Below are positions 1 to 11,500 of a stretch of 64,000 bases of DNA, in pieces. The notes under the pieces are model-generated. The model ran no database searches, was not told the DNA's origin, and was given only the letters and a program-made list of their open reading frames with translations. Position 1 is the stretch's first letter. Each line of letters starts with the position of its first letter. Source of the stretch: Acanthopleura granulata (Eukaryota; Mollusca; Polyplacophora; Chitonida; Chitonidae); contig JABBOT010000029.1 of assembly GCA_016165875.1 (NCBI GenBank), positions 1,844,639-1,908,638 on the forward strand, read 5' to 3'. The translations under genes and the position numbers were made by a program.

Positions 1-932
1 AAACCAGAGCCGCGGTCGTTAGAAAGTTATAGATAATTTACCTCCGCCGTGGAAACCTCAGTACTTTGCCTAAAACGGTAAATGAAAGAAATTTGTATTC
101 ATACCTTAAACTGCCTAATATCAGTTCTTCTAAAATTACAAACACTCTCTCAAGGTAAGTAACGAGGTGCACATTGAACGCCGGCATGTACGCGCTGATA
201 TTCGCGCCACAGTGAATGTACGATGGCCAGTCTCAAGTACCTCTGTGAGGTGCTCATAGCAAACCAAAGCACTTGTATAGGCGGTTAGTGGCGAATGAAC
301 GCAGCTGGAGGAGCCGATATACTCGTGTGTAAGCAGCTCTCCATTGTCAGAATGGCTCTACTTGAGTACAGGAAGTGTTCCGTATTGTTATTCTATATTA
401 CATGAATTATGATAATACTGGATCAAGTATCTGTTTCATAGGAGACTGCTGAATATGGCAATTGTCACCAGTGAAATACTCTAGTCTGAGAGCTTCTCCT
501 TTTATACATCCTAATAGAGTGAATCGATGAGTAAATCTGAAACTGACAAATAGAGACATATGACGGCTGCGCATTCAGCTAGAATACTGAGTCTGAATAC
601 TGCAGTTTGCTTGGCAGACGCGGAACAGGCCGGCTGGACGGCAGGGGGCTCCTCAGTCGATGTCAATTACCGAGACGGGCCTGTGCGGAAAGGGTGTAGA
701 CGGCAAAGTGCGTGTGTCTAACATAACGGAATACAATGTTATCACTCTGCTAATTACTCCTTCAGGTAAGACGCTTTTATATAGCAGGATTATGTTACTC
801 TGTGTGATATCTCAGGATGATATTAAGATTATATGCGAGAGTTTCATTTGATACCATGCCCGGTTGGCAGGAAATGTAACTGTGAGTGTTTTCTTTCAAC
901 TCGCCAGTTCTAGTAACAGTTAGCAGATGATC
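1..932. other. non-coding stretch
   Basis: No recognisable gene or RNA. The short open frames here lack codon structure or family resemblance. The sequence is AT-rich mollusc-type intergenic DNA. Confidence 0.6.
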
Positions 933-991
933 ATAAATGATTACGGCTTAATGCCACGTAGTCAATATATCAGCCTTGTTGTGGCGAGTAG
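933..991 (+). repeat. short dispersed repeat (AATGATTAYGGCTTAA family)
   Basis: This is a fragment beginning AAATGATTACGGCTTAATGC and ending TGTGGCGAGTAG. Similar stretches occur at 4214-4270 and 48349-48409, so it is a dispersed element rather than unique sequence. It resembles the conserved part of a molluscan SINE or MITE, but no tRNA head or terminal repeats can be seen in the window, so the class is open. Confidence 0.45.
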
Positions 992-1000
992 CATGGTATA

Positions 1001-1940
<940 letters not shown>

Positions 1941-1942
1941 GA

Positions 1943-2335
1943 TAATCTGATAGACTGTAACAGTCTATAAACTTTGATAGTTTGATACGCTTTTACAGTC
2001 TGTACACTTTGACAGTCTTTACATTGTGACAATCTATACACTTTGACGGTCTATACACTTTGATAGCCTGTGCGCTTTGATAGAGTTGTGAGAGTCTACA
2101 CAATTCGATAGTTTGATAGACTCTGACAGTTTATATACACTTTGATATTTTGATAGACAGTAATAGCGTGATACACTTTGATAGTATGTTAGACTGAGAC
2201 AGTCTATACACTTTCATATTTTGTAGACTTTGATAGACTCAGATAATCTGATACCTTTTGATAATGTGTACACTTTGATTGTCTATACACTTTGATAATC
2301 TGATACACTTCGACAGTCAGAAACACTTTCATAAC
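1943..2335. repeat. degenerate 17-bp minisatellite
   Basis: A phrase close to TATACACTTTGATAGTC recurs every 17-18 bp, clearest between about 2000 and 2090, and again in looser form to about 2335. Variants swap gacag, gatag, gacgg and gataat. The units are diverged, so the array is old. The - strand frame crossing 2204-2398 is a by-product. Confidence 0.8.
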
Positions 2336-2399
2336 GCTATAAAAATGTTGAAACTGACTTCCATAGATCAAAACGAAAATGTTTTTTTGGCGAATCAAA

Positions 2400-3390
2400 G
2401 GTAAACCTATTCAGGAATAATTACTTACTGATATGATGGAGAGAACAGGGAGGAGATGGGGTAGGTGATTTGGAAATGTAGTCAGTCATGAGAAGTAGGT
2501 GTAATTCTGCAGGCATGGGCAAGGAAATGATGGTAGTTTATTGACACTCTACTATACTAGTAGTGAGCTACTAGACATCCTTATCAGAGCCGAACAAAGA
2601 AAAGTGCCGAATATTGGTTAGTACAATTAAACAAGTGCTAATTTATAAGGATTAGCTGTAGTTATCTTTGAAGATCGTTCACGCTTTTCTTGCGGTAGAA
2701 TACGATGCTTTATTGCCAGTGACAAGTGGGTGCAGACAGCTGTATGCCTAGCTTTACCTGTGAACTTTTTCTTTAGTGAAGCATAGCCTCATTGTATATG
2801 TCCCTTTACTGCAGAAACTGCCGTTTTACACACTTTTCCCAAAGGGTAATGCTGCAAAGACATTATGATATCGCGTATTTATCATGACGTGTTACAGGCT
2901 TCACAAACTCACATGCCTCCAGTAAATGGACCATTTCATGTCTATCACCATTGCACAACAGATAAATGTGCAATAGGATTTTCTATTGTCATTTTATGAG
3001 ACGAAATTTTTATTGCAAGTGAGAATTTGCGTGACAATGCCAGCTTGACACTGATTCCAGGGGCCGATCAATGTGAGGTTGGTTTGATTGCACCTGTTCT
3101 GCCAGAGTCTTTGCAGTTTTTCCACCGGTGAGTTTACTGTCTTGTTTTTAACAGGGCAATGATATGACACAGATATACAGACAAAACTGAACTGATTGGC
3201 GGGCACGGTGGTGTTCATTGTGGCTTTCAAACCTTAGTTGTATTACAACTGCATTGTATTCCTTCACTTATATGCAGTAGTGAAAATGTACCAATGAACA
3301 GGTGTATCTACAAGGTAACTTGCATAGCGGTGATTCCAAAAGATTGCAATGGATTTAGTCGCCATTTTAGCCACTTTATTTCTCTATAGG
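2400..3390. other. non-coding stretch
   Basis: No gene is supported. A 78-codon - strand frame at 2994-3230 has no recognisable domain and no splice or promoter context. Confidence 0.55.
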
Positions 3391-3518
3391 GCTTGTCTGA
3401 TGCGAATCTACATCGATTTACCGCTTGTCTGATGTGAGTCTACAACGGTTTACCGCTTGTCTGATGCAACTCTACATCGGTTTACCTCTTGTCTGATGTG
3501 AAACTACATCGGTTTACC
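3391..3518. repeat. four tandem 32-bp repeats
   Basis: Four adjacent 32-bp units start at 3391, 3423, 3455 and 3487, each beginning GCTTGTCTGATG (TCTTGTCTGATG in the fourth) and ending with a CGGTTTACC-like phrase. Units differ at several positions. There are no unique spacers, so this is a minisatellite, not a CRISPR array. Confidence 0.9.
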
Positions 3519-5259
3519 GCCTCTCTCACTGGATATGCAGTTATACCTCATCCATCAGAATTGACGCTTGACCTTAAACCGGGTCTTTATGAAGCCAAAG
3601 TGGATTGGTATTGGGTTATACGTGAAAAGCTGCCCCAATATCTGACATGGCACATTTGTAGCGCAAAGCCTTAAAGGAATGCAGTACTGATCCTTGGGTG
3701 TCTCCAAAATCAGTTTTTAGAGCAACAAGACCCGTCAGAGGCATGTTTTCAGGTTTCAGATTAAGATGTATGGTAAATGTCCATCAGTTTGAGCGCGAAT
3801 TATGCTCTCTAAATGTGTTATTTCCTTGAACTTCTGAGGACAGGAATGAAACTGTAACAGTATTTCCAGAATCCAGTGTAAAGTGGCATGCCGAGTATTT
3901 AGCTGGGGGTCTTCTTCTCCTTGGTTACTCACGCTGATGGCCTGTGTACGGGACATTGTAACACTTACGTCAGACAGGATCCGAAATAACGGATGTACCA
4001 GACATGTAGGAAATGATTCCTTTTCTGATCTTTTATGTGCGTAATGACTGACAGAATTATTCTGGCTTTCACTTACACGCTGTGGAATGGATAATGCAGT
4101 TGCACGAATGCCTTAAACCCCGAAGTATGTAGCAAAGCGGGATTGTGTCGGTGTTTTTGTGATGATAACTAATTTGGACCATTAGTCCCTAAGTGTATTA
4201 ATGAAATGGATCAGTGAATCAGGTTTAACGCCACGCACGCAGTGTTTCAGGCACATCGTGGCGAATGAACATTGTAGCTCTTGCTTGCTTTCATGTTTTA
4301 GGCTCTGATTTTAGGAGATTATTGAAATCAGAGAGGTGTTTCCGAAAATTTAAGGCAATTAAGTATTCTGATGTTAATTACTTTTGACGTTTTACTGACT
4401 GTCTACATTGCTTTAGACATGATTGTACTCATATTGTAGTTTTAAGACAGTCTCAAGCCGACTAACGTCTTTAGTCAAATATAGAATCTGCGTAGTACAC
4501 AGCTAATAAGTTCCAGTTTCTTATGATGACATGTTGGACATTATTGTAACTGGTATTGTGCCAGAAGGACCTGGTTGACACGGTAGCTGTTGGTAAGATT
4601 TAATGATAGCCTTTCACTGTGCGATTGTGCTGTCTTGAAATACAAAGTAGCATTTTCAAATTGCTTTAGTACTAATACATGTTTGCGCTAATGATCGGTT
4701 ATGTTATGTAGTTTTCTATAAAACTAGAGAATGTCACAATGGCTCGAAACATTTCTTGTAAGACACAAACATCATCGTATCAGCTGCTTTCCAAAAGTAA
4801 AACTAACTCAGTTTTTGCGTAGTTGTGAAAGTATAGACATGTTGTAAGTTTGCTATCGTTTAAGTAGGTCTACCTGGGCTCACTAATGCGTGAAGATGAT
4901 CAAATCAGCGCATCAAAGTACCACAAAGGCGACAATGCAAGCCATCTAAAATGCGCAGTCCCTCGGTGAAAACTTATCACGCTAGCCATAGTCCTGTCAT
5001 CAACGAACAGCAGCAGAAGAGCTGTTCTATTCTTTTGTTTGAAAGCTGGAAAGTTTTCTTGTCCTATGACCTATGAAAGGAACAAGACTCGTGTAACTAT
5101 CTCATGTAAATCTGAAATGAAATAACGCAACTTGCTTTAGCATTTTGGTCGATATTTTAGATTTTGAATACCTCTTACTAAGACCTGCGGTCTGAATTTG
5201 TTTTCTTTAGCCGTTTCAGATGTCAACTTAGACTGAGCAAAAGGATATGATATCCATTA
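3519..5259. other. non-coding stretch with one short dispersed repeat
   Basis: Intergenic DNA without a supported gene. At 4214-4270 lies a second copy of the short repeat seen at 933-991 (GTTTAACGCCACGC to ATCGTGGCGAATGAAC). Confidence 0.55.
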
Positions 5260-5560
5260 CTGGAAAATAGTTGGTAGAGCGTCCGCTTTCGGACTGGGAG
5301 ATCTGGGTTCAAACCTGGGTCGGGTTATACCAAAGACTTTAAAAAATGGTACATCCTGCTTCCTCGCTATTAGAGGGTGGACTGGTCGGCCCGGTGTCAG
5401 TATAAAGTGACTGGATGAGGGGGCTTGTTAGGTGTCTTCGGCAAGTCGTCTCGGTGAGGCACTACAAGATAAATGATACGGTGGAAATCCGTCCTGCACC
5501 AAGGAGACACCGCCTTCGTATAAGTGAAATATTCTTGAGTAGTGCGTTAAACAATAAGCC
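5260..5560 (+). repeat. tRNA-derived SINE, family 2
   Basis: The 5' end is a tRNA-like head with an A-box-like GTTGGTAGAGCGTCCG and a B-box-like GGGTTCAAACC about 45 bp later. It is followed by a body unlike the main SINE of this window (GGTGGACTGGTCGGCCCGGT). It ends in CGTATAAGTGAAATATTCTTG and a GCGTTAAACAA tail. That tail is shared with the main SINE family, which suggests both use the reverse transcriptase of the same partner LINE. The open frame at 5415-5681 is a by-product. Confidence 0.8.
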
Positions 5561-6990
5561 TTCATTCAGTCTGTATGGAATGCCTTATGTATCAGCATAT
5601 GCTGTATCAGCATGCCTTATGGCTTGGAATGAAGTGTCGGTATGCAGACATTACAATCCTTCAAGGAAATGGACACAATAATTACAACGGTGCGCCATGA
5701 GTAAAGTGAATGTCACAAGTTCTTGGCAGAATACATATTGTCTGTTTGCTACAGTTTGTGGGCAGGAACTCTGGCATTCAAAATAGTAGGCAATCATCTG
5801 AACTCTTTATTGGAATATAGAATATTCCGGAAGAACGACAGTCCTTGAATGTCGGAAGAGCCAAACATATACGTTTGCACCTATCGGTATCCGGTAATTA
5901 AAATTATGCCCGTGGTAATCGCTGTGCGAGGATCCCGCAACAATCAAACAAGTTAACACCATCTTTTCTTCTTTGCATTGGATAAAGGCGAAAAAGCTTT
6001 CCCTGTGAACACTCATGTGCTGTAATATAAACAACACGAATGTGAAACTTCCATTTTATGGCATTTTCTTAATTTTTAAGAAAATTCCAGAGGACTGTCA
6101 TAATAAACTTATTGAAAGAGGCAGCTGTTTTTTTTATCGTCTTCTCTCTATTATAGGAAACTTGTTAATGCTTCTCTTTTTACATGTGACCAGCTTTATT
6201 TTACTATTTTTATCTTATCTCTTACATATTCCCCTGAAAATGGGTCCAGGAACGCACCTTCGAGGTTTATGAGTGGTGTATGAATGCTGGATTTCCAATG
6301 CTTTACTGCGTCGCATTTCCAGTCTCTTTTATCTGACTTCAAAGCAAAAAATGTCGTGTCTGCTTTGAGGTATGGCCGTTTTGTAGTTCTTTGAAGACGA
6401 CGATGGAAATGATGATGAGGATAAAAATTATGTTTTGTTTGACGGCTCCATTTTGTGCACGCAGTTCATCTGAAGCAATCAAAGAAAATCAATTTAATCA
6501 GCTGATCATGCAAAATATTGCAGTATATATCAAGGACATGCTGTTTACATCTACTTTTCTTTGAATAAATCTTTTCATTTGGACAAAATATGGCTTAGAT
6601 CCTATCACAAGTGAACGCTTCATTGGCGCGTTGCTGTCCTGCTGGGTTGATATAGCGTAGTCCGTGACAATGCCGAAGTTCGTGGTGCGAACTGCTTCCT
6701 CTTTCATGTATTTCTGTCGTCGACATCGCTATTGCATCACGATTAACATGTCACGAAGTATCTCGTGTAAACCTGCAGTATGATATTGCTCGCACATTTT
6801 CACGAAATCTTTTAGGTGGCATAACCCGATGTTAACATTGAGTAAAAACTCGTTAAAATTCGTGTCGAGATCGTCATACTTTGTGAGAGATCATGAAAGA
6901 GAGAGGATTGTTTGGAATACGGCCGGTTATCTTGTGACAAAATGTTTTATTTGTAATCAGGTAATATTGTGCTCGGCCTTTTTATCAGTT
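5561..6990. other. non-coding stretch
   Basis: No supported gene. Short frames at 5807-6037, 6015-6272 and 6498-6707 show no family features; the one at 6015-6272 is merely rich in hydrophobic codons because of T-rich sequence. Confidence 0.55.
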
Positions 6991-6992
6991 TG

Positions 6993-7446
6993 GCTAACGA
7001 CCGTGTCTTGACCTTTCTTGGCCATTCACGCTTCAAACATGCCAACAACGATCGTGTCTTCACAGTTCTAGACTATTCACACTTCCATCATGCCAAGAAT
7101 GACCGTGTCTTGACAGTTCTTGGCTGTTCACACTTCCATCATGCCAAGAATGACCGTGTCTTGACAGTTCTTGGCTGTTCACACTTCCATCATGCCAAGA
7201 ATGACCATGTCTTGACAGTTCTTGGCTGTTCACACTTCCATCATGCCAAGAATGACCATGTCTTGACAGTTCTTGGCTGTTCACACTTCCATCATGCCAA
7301 GTATGACCATGTCTTGACAGTTCTTGGCTGTTCACACTTCCATCATGCCAAGAATGACCATGTCTTGACAGTTCTTGGCTGTTCACACTTCAATCATGCC
7401 AAGAATGACCATGTCTTGACAGTTCTTGGCTGTTCACACCTTCATC
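6993..7446. repeat. 51-bp tandem repeat, about nine units, hairpin-forming
   Basis: Nine consecutive units of about 51 bp, the central ones nearly identical. The outer units on both sides are more diverged. Because 51 is a multiple of 3, frames stay open on both strands (a 17-residue repeat on + at 6969-7490 and another on - at 7060-7386). I regard both as artefacts. Each unit boundary contains the inverted repeat TTCTTGGC and GCCAAGAA separated by about 18 nt, so the array is a series of potential hairpins. Confidence 0.9.
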
Positions 7447-7449
7447 ACG

Positions 7450-8180
7450 CTCATTTATTTATGGGGCCCAACGTGTGCCAGCACGTGTAGAAACACCTCT
7501 GGATGTCACCTTCACCCATGATGGGCTGTGAGCTTGAGGTGACGTCACTTCATTGCAGCAGCACCCTACAGCCGCTTTTCCTCCTCTTCTACATAATATT
7601 CCATGAACCAGTGCCACTTTGATGACTTCCTAGTTCCGTCATACAAGATTACTTCGTACCGCATCGTGGCAAGTATAGCCAGCTTCTTGTGCGCCTTGGC
7701 CAATAACCCTGAGGGCACGTTGTACCACGATCTTCATGTCGTGACACTTTTGAAAGCTTCTTGGCTTAAGGTGGAAAAGTGATTATAGAGGAAAAAGACG
7801 AACTCGATTAGTGTTGTCTACACGCCGAGAAATGATCTTAACCACCCGGCCCTTCGCTAACGGCACTTTCCGAATTATGTGGTTGTAGAATCGCTCCGAG
7901 TATTAAACAATCATGACTTGATACGGGGATGACACTCAAAACCACACTACAATCAATTATAATAAACTGAATCATAAACTCAGAGGCAAAGTTATATCAA
8001 GATGTCATGTTCTGCTTCTGAAGTGTTTATCTGCCTCCCTTGGCCAAGAAAGCTGCCTATGGTTAGAACTGGGCTCCTTTATATCTCCTACGGACTCCCA
8101 TTGCGGAATATCCCACACTAACTACTGATAAGTGGACAGCCCGCCAGTGTGCGCGGAACCTTGTGATAGACGTGGACAGA
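7450..8180. other. non-coding stretch
   Basis: No gene or repeat that I can support between the 51-bp and 25-bp arrays. Confidence 0.5.
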
Positions 8181-8182
8181 GT

Positions 8183-8525
8183 TTGGAGGTGGTGGTAGTG
8201 GAGTTATTTGGAGGTAGTGGTAGTGGAGTTATTTGGAGGTGGTGGTAGTGGAGTTATTTGGAGTTGGTGGTAGTGGAGTTGTGGAGTTATTTGGAGGTGG
8301 TGGCAGTGGAGTTATTTGGGGGTGGTGGTAGTGGAGTTATTTGGAGGTGATGGTAGTGGAGTTATTTGGAGGTGGTGGTAGTGGAGTTGTGGAGTTATTT
8401 GGAGGTGGTGGCAGTGGAGTTATTTGGGGGTGGTGGTAGTGGAGTTATTTGGAGTTGATGGTAGTGGAGTTATTTGGAGGTGGTGGTAGTGGAGTTATTT
8501 GGAGGTGGTGGTAGCAGAGTTATTT
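8183..8525 (+). repeat. G-rich 25-bp minisatellite with higher-order structure
   Basis: The unit is about 25 bp (TTATTTGGAGGTGGTGGTAG plus TGGAG). Several units contain an extra TTGTGGAG. A block of about 107 bp beginning at that insertion (about 8278) recurs at about 8385, so the array has a second-level repeat. The + strand is strongly G-rich with GG runs close together, giving weak two-tier G-quadruplex potential. No protein-coding role is proposed. Confidence 0.9.
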
Positions 8526-11500
8526 TCACGGACATTGAGAGTACAGAAACCTCTGGATGCACCTAGAGATAGAGAGGAAACGTTTAGATGCTATACCGGG
8601 ACTAAGATTTATTACAGTTAAAAACTGCATACTTTAAAAAAGCCTTTAGGTCATGTTAGAAATATAGTCATTTCCGTTTATTGTCGAGTATTCGATATAT
8701 TTTGGTCTGCGGCGTTAAGTCAAGGGCTTTGTCAAATATTTTATTTACATTAGTGTATATCTGAGTGTAAAAATGTATGTGTTTACATATATTTCATGCC
8801 TCTGTCGTTTCGTGTGCGCATTTTAAAAAGCCGTCAAAATATTCCACATGTCGTTTATATACACCTGAACATACACTGAAAGAGGCCTTTCATGCATATT
8901 GTAATTATCGAGTTTCAAGCATAAAGAGTTTCAACCATTGTCTATCCATCCGTGACAATATATCATTATAGCTGCTGTCCCATTATGAGGATTCATTCAC
9001 CTTTGTAGCTCAGGCGATTGGAATACCATAGAACAGAGCATGAGGGCGGAAACTGTCATCTGCAGTATTCCGATCGATATACATAGCCACTCTCCACTGA
9101 AATATTATTCCACGTGGAATTAAGAATCTCCATGATTAATTTCATGAGTAAGTTTTCTTACTAATAATACAAGTGCTGAGGAAAGTCACGTGACACTACC
9201 TAGATGTTATAATATGATTTTCTACCTCCTAAATTATGTGAACAAATGTGCAATTAGTACATGCCTCTTTATATGAGTCCTTGTTATATTTTAGGCCTAT
9301 GTTCTTCCGAGAACAGTAAAAACATTACATATGATTTCTAACGGTTATATAGGAGATAGTTCGCATATTTTCACATGTTCACATCTTCATGCCAGTAGTG
9401 GAGGATGTACCCAGTCCAACAAGACCATCACCTGTCAATTGTCCTTGTTTGTCGTCCATCAGAACATTACCTGAATACTCTAGATATGAAAATTATCTAT
9501 GTGATATTTATAATATACGATGCTTAGACGACACGGTCAGCGCGAATGCTTCAATCTTCTCGTAAAAACCATGTGATTTTAACTTGTGAAGATGTCCAGA
9601 ATCGTATGTGTGAAAAATTGAAGCGTGTAATTAAGAATAAACAAAATGCATGTAAATAAATAAATTTAACAGGAAACGGTCGTGTTTCTTTTTGTAACGC
9701 CGATACCCGACAGAGCCTTGTGAGGGCAATCACAACACGCTGGTTATTTGGCAAATCTCCAAAGTTAAAAGCGCAACGAAACCGGAGGCAGATTTGTTCC
9801 TATGACTTACTGGTCAGTGAATACAGGACTTCAGACAATGATAGGCCACCGATGGTCCTGATGATCCTAGATGAAAAAGGCCGTAGGCAAGCAGGTGTGT
9901 GTGACGAGGCTCCTTGGACCCCTCGTTTAACTCAGCAGGTAACTTTGGCGTTAGCAGCTATTGATTTTAGGATGAACAGTGATGGATTGTGGGTAGCGTT
10001 ATTACCCTCAATCCAAAGCTTAACCCGGAACATCCTAATGGCCAATCAGCCTGACTCAGACGAATGGCGCTTAAATCTAGATTTTGTCAACGAATAGTCC
10101 TTAAATCACGCTGGTGACTGTAAACCCATGGGGGAACGGTAACGACGATTTTCTAGAATCTAGGTCAGAAGGACTGTAGAGTTTTCCCACTCTGTGGTAG
10201 GCTTGGTTACTCGCTATGTTTTTATTCTGAATTTACCTCACTGAGAATCCTTGAAAATGACCGACCTTTAACTGAGCAGTGAGGGTTCTTTCATCCATAA
10301 AGTCAACCATTGTATTATATCTGAAACAGTATGGCTTCCATCAGTAGGCCTATGTACTATCCCAACTTCTAAATTCCACTCAAACAAGCAACAGTATGGT
10401 GATTAACTTAAATAAATAAATAAATAAATAAAAGAATAAATAGCCTAATATTGTGTATTAAGACAGTGCCTGAATGCCTGAATATCACATTGGATATGTT
10501 GTTGTTGTTCTCTGTGACATCAAATCACATCAAGTCACATCAAATGGCGTCAGTGTATCCCACAGTCAACCGGACCCTCCGAGACTCTAGCGGCTAAATT
10601 CCTGAGCTTATCTAATCCGATCAGCTAGACTCAGACTCGAAACCAGTTGTCATCGGATCAGCTGCAGCTCCAAGTCAGAAGATTTATCAGGTACTTAGAT
10701 GCGTGCGGTGGTATACTCCAGGCATTCCTGACTTCTGTTGTGTTTAGGTGAAACAGTCTTAAGTTTACACGAGCGTGTTGATTTTCCTTACTATTATTAA
10801 TGCAGTAAAATCTATCAACTTCAAGCACAAAAATATACCAAACTTTCGCATGGTGCCATGCCATACCACCACACACAGATTGCACTTTTCGCTACAACAT
10901 ATCAAAAAATCAACCATGACCATTTTTTTATCTGTTGCTCCTGGAAGTGACATAACAGCATTTTGTCACCTTGGTAACCTACAGGGGGCGATGGTAGTAA
11001 TACTGGCAAAAACATTTGAGTTGTTTCCGAAGCAGACAAAATTCTGATATATTTTAACGAGATGTAAAATGATACAGATTCTGGAGTATTGAAATTTATA
11101 GTGTATCAAACAACCTAGAGGGTCTCTGTGGCGGTATCATTCAATCAGTGCTCAAGCACCCTCCAGTTCGGAACGAAATCTCCGACTTAATTTGATAGAA
11201 TTGCCAAAGTTTAACCTTAGGTGCATGCGCTCAACCTTAGAAAGGACCATGTAGAAAGTGACTAAGGTGTTGTCACAGTGCAAGGGATTGACATAGAAAA
11301 CTTACGGTCGATAACTGTTATTCAAGTTGAATGGCCACCGACCTATTCAGGTTTAATTACATGTCTTATAGTTCAGTAGTAAAGGCTTAGCCTTGTGCTT
11401 GCCTACAAATACCAATCCTCTAGGTCAGCTTACGCTGGTTACATTAGGCTGGATGATTGAAGGAGACTGAAAAGACGCCCGGCATTTGCGATACTGAGCA

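Noticed and set aside
5260..5330. Possible tRNA gene with A and B boxes
   Set aside because: It is the head of a SINE: the acceptor stem does not close and SINE body plus tail follow.
6969..7490. 173-codon + strand frame with a 17-residue repeat (and its - strand mirror 7060-7386)
   Set aside because: The openness is explained by a 51-bp tandem repeat whose length is divisible by three; both strands are open, and the sequence has no start context or homologue.
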